From an uncultured bacterium (GTDB taxonomy: Bacteria > Bacillota > Clostridia > Lachnospirales > Lachnospiraceae), in assembly GCA_947651225.1 (NCBI GenBank), contig CANSYK010000027.1, positions 1 to 43,307 of the forward strand: a DNA stretch of 43,307 bases. The letters are read 5' to 3'. Shown one piece after another: positions 25,039-32,180 of the stretch. Positions within the stretch are counted from its first letter, which is position 1. Each line of letters begins with the position of its first letter. The position numbers were made by a program, and so were the translations under genes. Below the pieces are notes generated by a model. That model searched no databases, was not told the origin of the DNA, and saw nothing but the letters and a program-made list of their open reading frames with translations.

Positions 25039-25565
25039 TATAGTTCATTTTCTTTGAATCTCTCAAACGTTTCCCTAGTAAAGCGATGATACTGAAGTCC
25101 AAAATCATCTTCTTCAATGTAATAAACATAACCGTCAGGAATGCCATCTTGAAAATACACCGCCCATTCTTTTTCTTCCATCTTTTCAACAACAACATCG
25201 TTTGAAAATTCATAAAAAAGTTTTACAATGTCTTCTTTTTTGCCACCAGGCTTATGGATTTTCCGTACAAACGTAGCCATAAATGAACTAGCAGCCATAT
25301 TTTCATGGACATACTTTACGCCTTTTGCCGGAACGTCTATACAATATCGTCCTTTTTCCTGTGTTTCAGCAATTGTGATATCGCCAAATATTTCTGCCTG
25401 TGTCTGACAGAACAAAGCTATTTTTTCGGCCAGGTTACGATATTCTGCCCCTAAAAGTTCTAATAGAGTACTCTCAGGATAATATAGATGTATCGTTTTT
25501 TCCTGATATCCAAGTTTTATTTCACATTCTTTTATAGAATCACAAATGTTTGTTTTTAAGTCCAA
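25038..25565 (-). CDS. DUF3877 family protein
   Basis: This 175-residue cytoplasmic protein has the block ECEIKLGYQEKTIHLYYPES near residues 13-32 and a C-terminal DDFGLQYHRFTRETFERFKE. It appears to match DUF3877, a family of unknown function in Lachnospiraceae and relatives. Its start lies 26 bases inside the end of the MATE gene, implying coupled translation. Its stop codon directly abuts a family A hairpin. Confidence 0.7.
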   Translation of the reverse strand: MDLKTNICDSIKECEIKLGYQEKTIHLYYPESTLLELLGAEYRNLAEKIALFCQTQAEIFGDITIAETQEKGRYCIDVPAKGVKYVHENMAASSFMATFVRKIHKPGGKKEDIVKLFYEFSNDVVVEKMEEKEWAVYFQDGIPDGYVYYIEEDDFGLQYHRFTRETFERFKENEL

Positions 25566-26928
25566 TCGTATCCCTTCTTTCTGTTTTTCTGAAAATACGC
25601 ATCAAAGTAACAATAGCAGCTACCGCAAGAACAAACTCAGCAACAAATTGTGCATAAGCAAGCCCATATAGCGGGAACAGCCAGTTTAAAATGCAAAGTG
25701 CAGGAATTTCTAAAATTATTTTCCGAAGAATAGCAAAGACAAGTGCTGTCCGTCCCATACCACACGCCTGGAATACGCCAACCGCAATAAAATCCATACA
25801 AAGAAATATCATGCCAAGACAAAAACCCTTCTGGAAACGGTTGCCATAAGCAACGATAGAAAGCGATTTAATAAAAAGCGCTACCAATGGCTCTGCTCCA
25901 ATATAATATCCAACCGTTACGACTGCCATAAAGGAAAGAGAAATCTGCATGGAAAAAAAAATTGCCTTTTTCATGCGTGGGATATTTCCACTCGCATAGT
26001 TATAACTGACAAGCGGCATAATTCCCTGTGAAAAACCAAGCGCAATCTGCACAGGCACCATATTGATTTTTTGGACAATTCCCATTGCTGCCACAGCATC
26101 TGAACCAAAGGAAGCAGTGAAGTTATTCAGAATCGTCATTCCGGTAACATTTAAAAGATTCTGGATAGAGGCTGGTATTCCAACACTACATATTCCAACC
26201 AAAATAGTTTTATGAAACCGGAACATAGATGGGCGAACACAAACATACGTTTTTCCACGTTTGATAAATAATAATATAAAAAAATACAAACATGCTACAC
26301 AATTTGATAAAAAAGTAGCAAATCCAGCACCTGCAGCACCCATATCAAGCCCCCATGGAAGAATAAAAACAGGGTCCAGTATAATATTTAAAAGGCATCC
26401 GCTCATTGTTCCAATGCTTGCATGAAGAGAAGCCCCCTCAGCTCGCACCAGATATGCCAGAACTACATTTAAGATTGCGGGAGCAGCCCCAAAGGAAACG
26501 GTCCATTTCAGATATTCACCTGTTGCCGAAACAGTGGTCTGGTCTGCCCCCAGCATCGTTAACATCGGCTGTTGAAAAACAGTATATATCAGAGAAAAAA
26601 GCAGTCCACAGATTGCCGCACAATAAAATCCAAATGCAGAACTTCGATAAACCGTCTCATAATCTTTTCTGCCCAATGCACGGCCCATCATACTGGAGCT
26701 TCCTATACCAAAAAGGTTATTGACAGCATTAAACGCAAGCAGTACTGGCGCAGCAAGCGTAACTGCAGAATTTTCCACTGCGCTATTCAGCATTCCAACA
26801 AAATAAGTATCCGCCAGATTATAAATCACCATAACAAGTGAACTGATAATTGTCGGAACAGAAAGCGTCATTACCGCTTTAGGAATGGGGGTATCTTCAA
26901 ATACTTTAATATTCTGTGTGTTTTCCAT
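25540..26928 (-). CDS. MATE family efflux transporter
   Basis: This 462-residue inner-membrane protein has about 12 membrane segments and the two MatE repeats (about residues 20-180 and 245-405). Family features include the N-terminal PIPKAVMTLSVPTIIS, NLADTYFVGM, the mid-protein GIPASIQNLLNVTGMTILNN and SFGSDAVAAMGIVQK. MATE proteins export cationic drugs or metabolites using Na+ or H+ gradients. ATG 26928 follows GGAG by 8 bases; a longer reading from 27024 overlaps the promoter and is rejected. The next gene, DUF3877, overlaps its end. Confidence 0.92.
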   Translation of the reverse strand: MENTQNIKVFEDTPIPKAVMTLSVPTIISSLVMVIYNLADTYFVGMLNSAVENSAVTLAAPVLLAFNAVNNLFGIGSSSMMGRALGRKDYETVYRSSAFGFYCAAICGLLFSLIYTVFQQPMLTMLGADQTTVSATGEYLKWTVSFGAAPAILNVVLAYLVRAEGASLHASIGTMSGCLLNIILDPVFILPWGLDMGAAGAGFATFLSNCVACLYFFILLFIKRGKTYVCVRPSMFRFHKTILVGICSVGIPASIQNLLNVTGMTILNNFTASFGSDAVAAMGIVQKINMVPVQIALGFSQGIMPLVSYNYASGNIPRMKKAIFFSMQISLSFMAVVTVGYYIGAEPLVALFIKSLSIVAYGNRFQKGFCLGMIFLCMDFIAVGVFQACGMGRTALVFAILRKIILEIPALCILNWLFPLYGLAYAQFVAEFVLAVAAIVTLMRIFRKTERRDTIGLKNKHL

Positions 26929-26990
26929 AGCTTCAACTCCAATTTTTAGTGGCAGGCACCTGCTATTTACATTCTTTGACAGTATGGGAT

Positions 26991-27019
26991 ATTGTACCAT
27001 AAAGAAAGAATAAAGTCTA
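26991..27019 (-). promoter_or_regulatory. Probable promoter of the MATE operon
   Basis: On the minus strand TAGACT (27014-27019) and TACAAT (26991-26996) are 17 bases apart, 63 bases before the MATE start. The short inverted pair GCAGG/CCTGC near 26952-26963 lies in the leader. Confidence 0.5.
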
Positions 27020-27040
27020 TTCACTATTGCTTACCGCCCC

Positions 27041-27083
27041 CAAAAAACAACCTGCAATGTGATAAATAACATCACATTGCAGG
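27041..27083 (-). terminator. Rho-independent terminator
   Basis: CCTGCAATGTGAT (27051-27063) pairs perfectly with ATCACATTGCAGG (27071-27083); the minus strand continues TTGTTTTTTGG. It would end transcription arriving from the HTH gene or the gene remnant upstream. Confidence 0.85.
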
Positions 27084-27114
27084 TTATACCGTTAATTATT
27101 ATACATTTAAAACT

Positions 27115-27243
27115 TTAATCTGCAACCGGAATCCATAAATCCAAAGAAGTATTTTTTATCCGAATTCCTGCTACATCATTAAGATTAACAGGTGCTTCAA
27201 ACAACATCATCTTTGTATATGAATAATACCCTAATTCAATCCA
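27115..27243 (-). pseudogene. C-terminal remnant of an unidentified gene
   Basis: A 42-codon open stretch reads ...GYYSYTKMMLFEAPVNLND then VAGIRIKNTSLDLWIPVAD and a TAA. It has the look of the end of an extracytoplasmic or sigma-operon protein (pattern FEAPVNLNDVAGI). There is no start codon with a binding site, an in-frame stop lies just upstream, and a second frame (DFEGMESIISAFNGLN) seems to continue the protein, so a frameshifted, mostly deleted gene is likely. The rest of 27244-27379 shows nothing else. Confidence 0.4.
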
Positions 27244-27379
27244 TTAAATGCACTTATAATACTTTCCATGCCTTCAAAATCTGACAAGAATTATAAAAAA
27301 GCAAAAAAATTTTATAATGGCAAAAATATAAGAAACTATGAATGGTAATTCATAAAAAGAAGAAAGGGCCTATAGAATT

Positions 27380-27583
27380 TTATTCTATAGGCTCCTCCCA
27401 AAATAAATCATTTAGTGTTTTGTTTACCGCATGGCAGATAGCAATGCATAGGTTTATCGTGGGATTATAATCCCCTTTCTCAATTGCACTAATCGTTTGT
27501 CTGGAAACGCCAACTTCATTAGCAAGCTCCTGCTGGGACATATCCAGCGCTGCTCTTGCTGACTTTAATCGTAAATTCTTCAT
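27380..27583 (-). CDS. XRE-family HTH regulator (short, Cro/CopG-like)
   Basis: This 67-residue protein is almost only a helix-turn-helix: ARAALDMSQQELANEVGVSR then QTISAIEKGDYNPTINL. The short C-terminal ending NKTLNDLFWEEP is typical of the small YozG/YvaO-type regulators that sit next to a membrane protein gene. It begins 5 bases after the stop of the membrane protein gene, forming an operon; it probably controls that pair. Confidence 0.9.
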   Translation of the reverse strand: MKNLRLKSARAALDMSQQELANEVGVSRQTISAIEKGDYNPTINLCIAICHAVNKTLNDLFWEEPIE

Positions 27584-27588
27584 TTCTT

Positions 27589-28119
27589 TTATTTTTCCTC
27601 TTTCTCTTTACAAATATGTTTTACTACCATGACAAAGAAAAGCATAAGAACTAAAACGCCAACAAAAATATTGAGACAATTAACTGTCAACATACCATCT
27701 TCAATTAATACGCCCTGACAAAATCCCCGATATCCAACACCAAAATTTAAAAGAGCAATCAATACAAAGACAATTACAACACGTTTGGGATTTTCATTCA
27801 ATGAAAAATAACTTTCATTCCAGATGCAATATGCGCCATAAATGAAAACACCAAAAAGAATTCCAGCCAACATAAGTGCCGCATGTTCAATATATTGCCT
27901 TTTTTCTACGGAAATCAGAAAAGCAGCAGCCACATTGTAAAACATAAGCGAAAAAAAACCATATTTAAATCCAGTTCCACGTACAAGCTGTTGTCGTTCA
28001 TCATACCTGGATTTTAGGGAGTTGTCCGTTTTTGTATATTTTTTCATAACGAAAAGGAACAAAACTCCAATGATTGCAACAACTAAAGCTCCTAAAGCAA
28101 ATCCTAAATAATATTCCAT
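27589..28119 (-). CDS. Four-TM integral membrane protein paired with the HTH regulator
   Basis: This roughly 176-residue membrane protein has hydrophobic segments near 6-26, 50-68, 78-100, 115-135 and 145-165. A cytoplasmic loop carries SLKSRYDERQQLVRGTGFKYGF, a motif commonly seen in small Firmicute membrane proteins encoded with XRE regulators (DUF3796/DUF2178-like). Function unknown. ATG 28119 is 5 bases from GGAGG; upstream in-frame ATG 28131 and 28155 overlap the Shine-Dalgarno and a hairpin and are less likely. Confidence 0.75.
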   Translation of the reverse strand: MEYYLGFALGALVVAIIGVLFLFVMKKYTKTDNSLKSRYDERQQLVRGTGFKYGFFSLMFYNVAAAFLISVEKRQYIEHAALMLAGILFGVFIYGAYCIWNESYFSLNENPKRVVIVFVLIALLNFGVGYRGFCQGVLIEDGMLTVNCLNIFVGVLVLMLFFVMVVKHICKEKEEK

Positions 28120-28134
28120 AATGTCCTCCATTCT

Positions 28135-28153
28135 GCCGCCTTTGCCTGGCGGC
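28135..28153 (-). promoter_or_regulatory. GC-rich leader hairpin before the Shine-Dalgarno
   Basis: GCCGCC and GGCGGC pair around a 7-base loop, ending about ten bases before the GGAGG of the membrane protein gene. A very similar hairpin precedes the LuxR-type regulator at 39538-39552. Confidence 0.45.
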
Positions 28154-28290
28154 ATAAATAATATGTGAAAAAGTAATTTTTATAATTAACAATATATATT
28201 ATACACGATAAAATGTCAAATATATTTTACATAACATAAAAGATATTTTCATAACAAGAAAAGAAATAAAATCTATGTTATACTAAATCT

Positions 28291-28350
28291 GTTTGAAAAT
28301 TACTTTTTGCAAAGTGGAGAGTGCAGATTACAGGAAACTAACAGTTCCTA
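28291..28350. repeat. Family B remnant with family C end
   Basis: GTTTGAAAATTACTTTTTGC matches the left end of family B, then jumps directly to the internal right part AAAGTGGAGAGTGCAGATTA, so about 85 bases are deleted. ACAGTTCCTA at its end matches a family C terminus. It forms the leader of the response regulator gene; TATACT at 28280 may be its -10 box. Confidence 0.65.
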
Positions 28351-28364
28351 AAGGAGCAAAAATT

Positions 28365-29063
28365 ATGATGGTTAAAAAAAAGATATTAATCATAGATGAC
28401 GATGAGGATTTATCTCTTATTATTTCAGATATGTTAGAAAGCTATGGCTATGCAGCCAAGTGCGTACCAGACAGTGAGACCGCATTTCGGCTCCTTTCCG
28501 AAAATATATATCACCTTATATTACTGGATATTAACCTGCCGGATATGACCGGATTTGAGCTATGTCAGGAATTGCGGCGTGTGTCAACCGTTCCGATAAT
28601 TTTTGCAAGTGCAAGGACAAGTGAGACAGACCGCATTACAGGATTCGATATTGGCGGTGATGATTATCTTCCAAAACCCTATTCTATGAAGGAACTGCTT
28701 TCACGGATAAATGCATTGATTCGCCGCACTTATGGTTTTGAAAGGCAGGAAAAGGAGGTATCCTTTGGAAACGTAATGGTTAACATTACTGCCCGCTCTG
28801 TTTCAAAAGGTGGTGAGGAAGTTTCACTTTCATTGCGTGAGTTTGATTTGCTGGCGTATCTTTGTGAACATAAAAATACGGCCATCCCGAAAGACAGGCT
28901 ATTGTCTGAGGTGTGGGGAGCATTTTCCATGGTGGAAACATCAACGCTGACAGTACATGTCCGTTGGCTGCGTGAGAAACTGGAGGACAATCCCGCTAAG
29001 CCACAGTATATTAAAACAGTTTGGGGAGTGGGCTATATTCTGGAGGTGGCAAGTGAAGAGTAG
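28365..29063 (+). CDS. OmpR/PhoB-type response regulator
   Basis: This 232-residue protein has a receiver domain with acidic pocket DDDED (11-15), phospho-acceptor D55 in LILLDINLPD, Thr/Ser in FASAR, and Lys in YLPKPYS. A winged-helix DNA-binding domain begins about residue 130 (LSLREFDLLAYLCEHKN...SEVWG...TVHVRWLREKLED). ATG 28365 is 8 bases after GGAG; the frame is open upstream to 28293 through repeat sequence, but that has no binding site. The histidine kinase overlaps by 11 bases. Target genes are not evident; the divergent HTH/membrane pair and the downstream DUF4230 genes are candidates. Confidence 0.95.
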   Translation: MMVKKKILIIDDDEDLSLIISDMLESYGYAAKCVPDSETAFRLLSENIYHLILLDINLPDMTGFELCQELRRVSTVPIIFASARTSETDRITGFDIGGDDYLPKPYSMKELLSRINALIRRTYGFERQEKEVSFGNVMVNITARSVSKGGEEVSLSLREFDLLAYLCEHKNTAIPKDRLLSEVWGAFSMVETSTLTVHVRWLREKLEDNPAKPQYIKTVWGVGYILEVASEE

Positions 29064-30207
29064 GTTAATTGGTATAACGTTGTCTTTTGCGGCGGTTATC
29101 ATTATTATAACTGTCTGTTTTTCTGTTTCAAATCAAAGTAGCAATCCACAGGATATCCAGGCAGAACAGATTATAGCAGCAAATGAAATTGAACAGCTTA
29201 CACAAATGGGAAGGGTAGAGGAATCCGCAAAAAAAGCGGCTCAATTGCAACAGGCCATTCGTAAAGAAGTAAAAAAAGACAGCAGAAATGAGCAGGTTAT
29301 TTTTCTATGTATAATTAGCCTTATTTTTCTATGTTCTGTTTTTCTTTATATTTATTTTGCGATTCTGCGTCCATTTGACAAAATGAAGATATTTGCGGAA
29401 AAGATAGCACAAGGAAATTTCGAAATCCCTCTTAACTATGAGCGTTCTAATTACTTTGGTGAATTTACATGGGCATTTGACAGTATGCGCAGGGAAATTA
29501 CAAAAGCACGTTCCTGTGAGCGTGAGGCAGTGGCAAACAATAAGACGATTATTGCTACGCTTTCCCATGATATTAAAACGCCAATTTCTTCTATCAGGGC
29601 ATATGCGGAAGGATTGGAGGCAAATCTTGACGGAACCCATGAAAAAAGAATGAAATATCTCTCTGTCATTATGAGGAAATGTGATGAGGTTTCCAGACTG
29701 ACAAATGATTTATTTTTACATTCTCTTTCTGACTTGGACAAATTAAAAATCAGCATGGAAAAATTGGAATTAACTGCATTAATAGAAAATACAGTAAAGG
29801 AAATTGCGGCAGAACAGGACGATATTCATTTTCAAACTCCAAACTTTACAGTTTGGGTTGACGCAGACTGTAACAGACTGATACAAGCTACGGAAAATTT
29901 AATTAATAATGCCAGAAAATATGCCAAATCAGATATTGATATTTCAATGGCTTGTTTGGATGACATTGCAGAAATCCGTTTCCGGGATTATGGAAACGGG
30001 ATTCCTGACGAAGATATGCCTTTTATCTTTGATAAGTTTTATCGTGGAAAAAATTGCGGCAGGGAACAGGGTTCTGGCCTGGGATTATATATTGTAAAAT
30101 ATGTGGTAGAAAAGATGGGTGGAAAAGTATTGCTACATAATTACAGAGATGGTCTGGAAGCAGTTATTCAATTACCAATAAAAACATCCAAAAACATCTC
30201 TGTATAA
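29053..30207 (+). CDS. Sensor histidine kinase (HisKA/HATPase)
   Basis: This 384-residue membrane kinase has two membrane segments (about 6-26 and 82-102) enclosing a short outside loop of about 55 residues, a HAMP domain (about 103-155), the H-box LSHDIKTPISSIRAYAEG, N-box NLINNARKYAK, G1 FRDYGNGIP, F-box FIFDKFYRG and G2 GSGLGLYI. It starts with GTG at 29053, six bases after GGAGG, inside the end of the regulator gene. It forms a classical pair with that regulator. The small sensor loop gives little clue to the signal; envelope stress is possible. Confidence 0.94.
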   Translation: MKSRLIGITLSFAAVIIIITVCFSVSNQSSNPQDIQAEQIIAANEIEQLTQMGRVEESAKKAAQLQQAIRKEVKKDSRNEQVIFLCIISLIFLCSVFLYIYFAILRPFDKMKIFAEKIAQGNFEIPLNYERSNYFGEFTWAFDSMRREITKARSCEREAVANNKTIIATLSHDIKTPISSIRAYAEGLEANLDGTHEKRMKYLSVIMRKCDEVSRLTNDLFLHSLSDLDKLKISMEKLELTALIENTVKEIAAEQDDIHFQTPNFTVWVDADCNRLIQATENLINNARKYAKSDIDISMACLDDIAEIRFRDYGNGIPDEDMPFIFDKFYRGKNCGREQGSGLGLYIVKYVVEKMGGKVLLHNYRDGLEAVIQLPIKTSKNISV

Positions 30208-30260
30208 TATACCACTTCTAATCCCATCCATATTTCTCTTCCTACAGCACATCAGTTGAT

Positions 30261-30905
30261 CTACTCTTGATAACTCCACTTAATCTGATAATTTGTTTTT
30301 GAAATATCTCCCAATTGAGTAATATAATTTTCTATCAGATCTTTTGCCCTGTCTTGCGCACGTACTAACATGGCATCATCCTCAGCAAATTTCTTTTTGA
30401 TGTCTTCCTGTGCCGCTTTCACTGCCTCTGTCTGGTTATCCGGAGTAATTGGATTTTTATTAAATCCATCATCTTCTGAAATATAACTGTCCTCTGAAAA
30501 AGAATAGTCAGACAGCCCAAGCAGTTCTGCCTTTGGCACCGTTATTACTATCTGTTTGCCCTCCATTTTCATGCTTACTTTAGAAATATTAATTCCAAGC
30601 TTCGCAACACCGCTGTATTCAATCCAAAATTCCCGTTCCTTTTCACCCCAATGGGACAATCCCGTTCCTTTTTCTTTTGTTGATATTGCCACATTATGAT
30701 AATAACACTCCAACGTTGCAAGTTCACAGATAGATCTGATCTGTGAAAGATCCGGGGACTGTGCCTGTTCAGGTTCTGCCGATGCTTCTGCTGAATGTTG
30801 CGTTTCCTCTGCAACAGATGTTTTATCTTCTTTTTGATTGGAACATGCACATATAAAAACAACGAGCATACATAATATGCCAGATAACATTATTCTTTTC
30901 TTCAT
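30261..30905 (-). CDS. DUF4230 domain lipoprotein
   Basis: This 214-residue protein has a signal peptide and lipobox (MLVVFICAC-S), so it is probably anchored at the outer face of the membrane. An acidic linker (EETQHSAEASAEPEQAQ) precedes a DUF4230 domain from about residue 60: ICELATLECYYHNVA...GVAKLGINISKV...KQIVITVPKAELL. ATG 30905 has GGGAGG 7 bases upstream. Twenty-five bases before it ends the other DUF4230 gene, its paralogue, so both likely form one operon. The function of DUF4230 is unknown. Confidence 0.85.
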   Translation of the reverse strand: MKKRIMLSGILCMLVVFICACSNQKEDKTSVAEETQHSAEASAEPEQAQSPDLSQIRSICELATLECYYHNVAISTKEKGTGLSHWGEKEREFWIEYSGVAKLGINISKVSMKMEGKQIVITVPKAELLGLSDYSFSEDSYISEDDGFNKNPITPDNQTEAVKAAQEDIKKKFAEDDAMLVRAQDRAKDLIENYITQLGDISKTNYQIKWSYQE

Positions 30906-30930
30906 TTGTGTACCTCCCGGAAATTTACAA

Positions 30931-31581
30931 TCACTGAACAATCACCGTATATTCACTGTCAACCTGCTCTACCCACGGCACTACCAGTGCTTTTACAATG
31001 GCAATGGCGTTTTTTTCTGCCAGTTCCAAAAGGCTTTCCTCCTCACCGACTCTTTCTTTCAAATCTTTTTCACATAATTTAAACGCTTCCTGATGTACAT
31101 TTTCTGTCTCACTTTTCTTATCCTTGAAAATATATTTTAATGTGCCTGGATCAACGGTTTCTTCCTGAAAGACAATCTCAGGAATTGTAATGGTAATCAC
31201 TTTTTTCTTTTCGTCAACATCATTCACAAGCTTGCTAAAATCAATTCCCGCTTTTACTGTTCCCTCATAGGCAACATAATATTTAACGCTTTTTCCATCC
31301 CCACTATACGCCTTTGCAATTGCATTATAAATATAGTCTGCTGTTGACAATTCATTGATTTCAAAGACCTTGTCCAATGACGTTTTGCTGATTGTCGTCA
31401 CTTTCCCCTCTTCTCCTTCAATCAAATTTCCAGCAGAATTCAGGATTCTATCTGAAATGCTGCTTTGGCTTAGGACACTTTTTATCAGTATTAGCGCTAT
31501 AACCAAAAACAATAAAACAAAAAACCATTTCCTGTATCTCAACATTTTTATCATAATTTTATCATTGTCGTTAGACCCCAT
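30931..31581 (-). CDS. DUF4230 domain membrane-anchored protein
   Basis: In this 216-residue protein an N-terminal membrane segment (about 19-38, WFFVLLFLVIALILI) anchors an extracytoplasmic DUF4230 domain (VFEINELSTADYIYNAI...GTVKAGIDFSKLVN...KVITITIPEIV). It shares the domain layout of the following lipoprotein gene but has a transmembrane anchor rather than a lipobox. GGAGG is 4 bases before ATG. The two are tandem paralogues with different anchors. Confidence 0.85.
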   Translation of the reverse strand: MGSNDNDKIMIKMLRYRKWFFVLLFLVIALILIKSVLSQSSISDRILNSAGNLIEGEEGKVTTISKTSLDKVFEINELSTADYIYNAIAKAYSGDGKSVKYYVAYEGTVKAGIDFSKLVNDVDEKKKVITITIPEIVFQEETVDPGTLKYIFKDKKSETENVHQEAFKLCEKDLKERVGEEESLLELAEKNAIAIVKALVVPWVEQVDSEYTVIVQ

Positions 31582-31710
31582 TGTTCCTCCCTGTTTGTGC
31601 CAAATAATATAAAATTTTTCTTTTGCAACCGTCTACAAGGTCATTATATAACGTAACCATCTTTCCCGCAATCAAAATTTATGTATAAGAGAATAAACAG
31701 AGCGCCAATC

Positions 31711-31766
31711 GTTACTATTCACAGCTATTCTAAACATCACGCAAAAAACCAGCCGTGAATAGTAAC
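31711..31766. repeat. Family A hairpin repeat, full copy
   Basis: A 56-bp copy, orientation as at 5564. Directly beyond it GTAACCACC pairs with GGTGGTTTAC (to about 31785), adding a second small hairpin, and AGCGCC (31701-31706) with GGCGCC (31787-31792) could enclose both. Confidence 0.9.
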
Positions 31767-31809
31767 CACCAGCCAGGTGGTTTACTGGCGCCCTGTCAAC
31801 AAATACGCT

Positions 31810-32001
31810 CTAGCCTAAAGGCTGATCCATTTTCCCAATCTGGTTAATCAAAATTTCCATATCCTTTTTGGACTCTGCCTGCCTTGCCTGTTCTAACACC
31901 TTTTGCTGCTCCTCATCATTCATACCAGAGTAATTTTTCATGGCATTTTCATGCATTGCCAGTCCCAGTCCAAATCCAATTGGAATCCCCTCTGAAAGCA
32001 T
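31810..32001 (-). CDS. Small conserved-looking protein, gene end set by a family B repeat
   Basis: This 63-residue protein starts MLSEGIPIGFGLGLAMHENA and ends ESKKDMEILINQIGKMDQPLG; the middle NDEEQQKVLEQARQAESKKD looks like small unnamed Firmicute proteins. ATG 32001 is 6 bases after GAGGGGG; an open frame extends to 32079 but lacks such a site. Its TAG stop belongs to CTAGAGCG, a family B element end (31800-31814). Function unknown. Confidence 0.6.
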   Translation of the reverse strand: MLSEGIPIGFGLGLAMHENAMKNYSGMNDEEQQKVLEQARQAESKKDMEILINQIGKMDQPLG

Positions 32002-32180
32002 ACGATACCCCCTCATTGATCTTCCTGCAGCATTGTATATCTTACCAAACAACCCCTGTAAGCTTACAATACTGTTCAAACTTTAGTATGCTCTCTCATC
32101 TTCTTCTTTATGCCTGCACATTTTTTCCTATTTCTCCAATTGCACTGTCCAAAAAATCTCATTGTAGTAATTGTGGGAAT

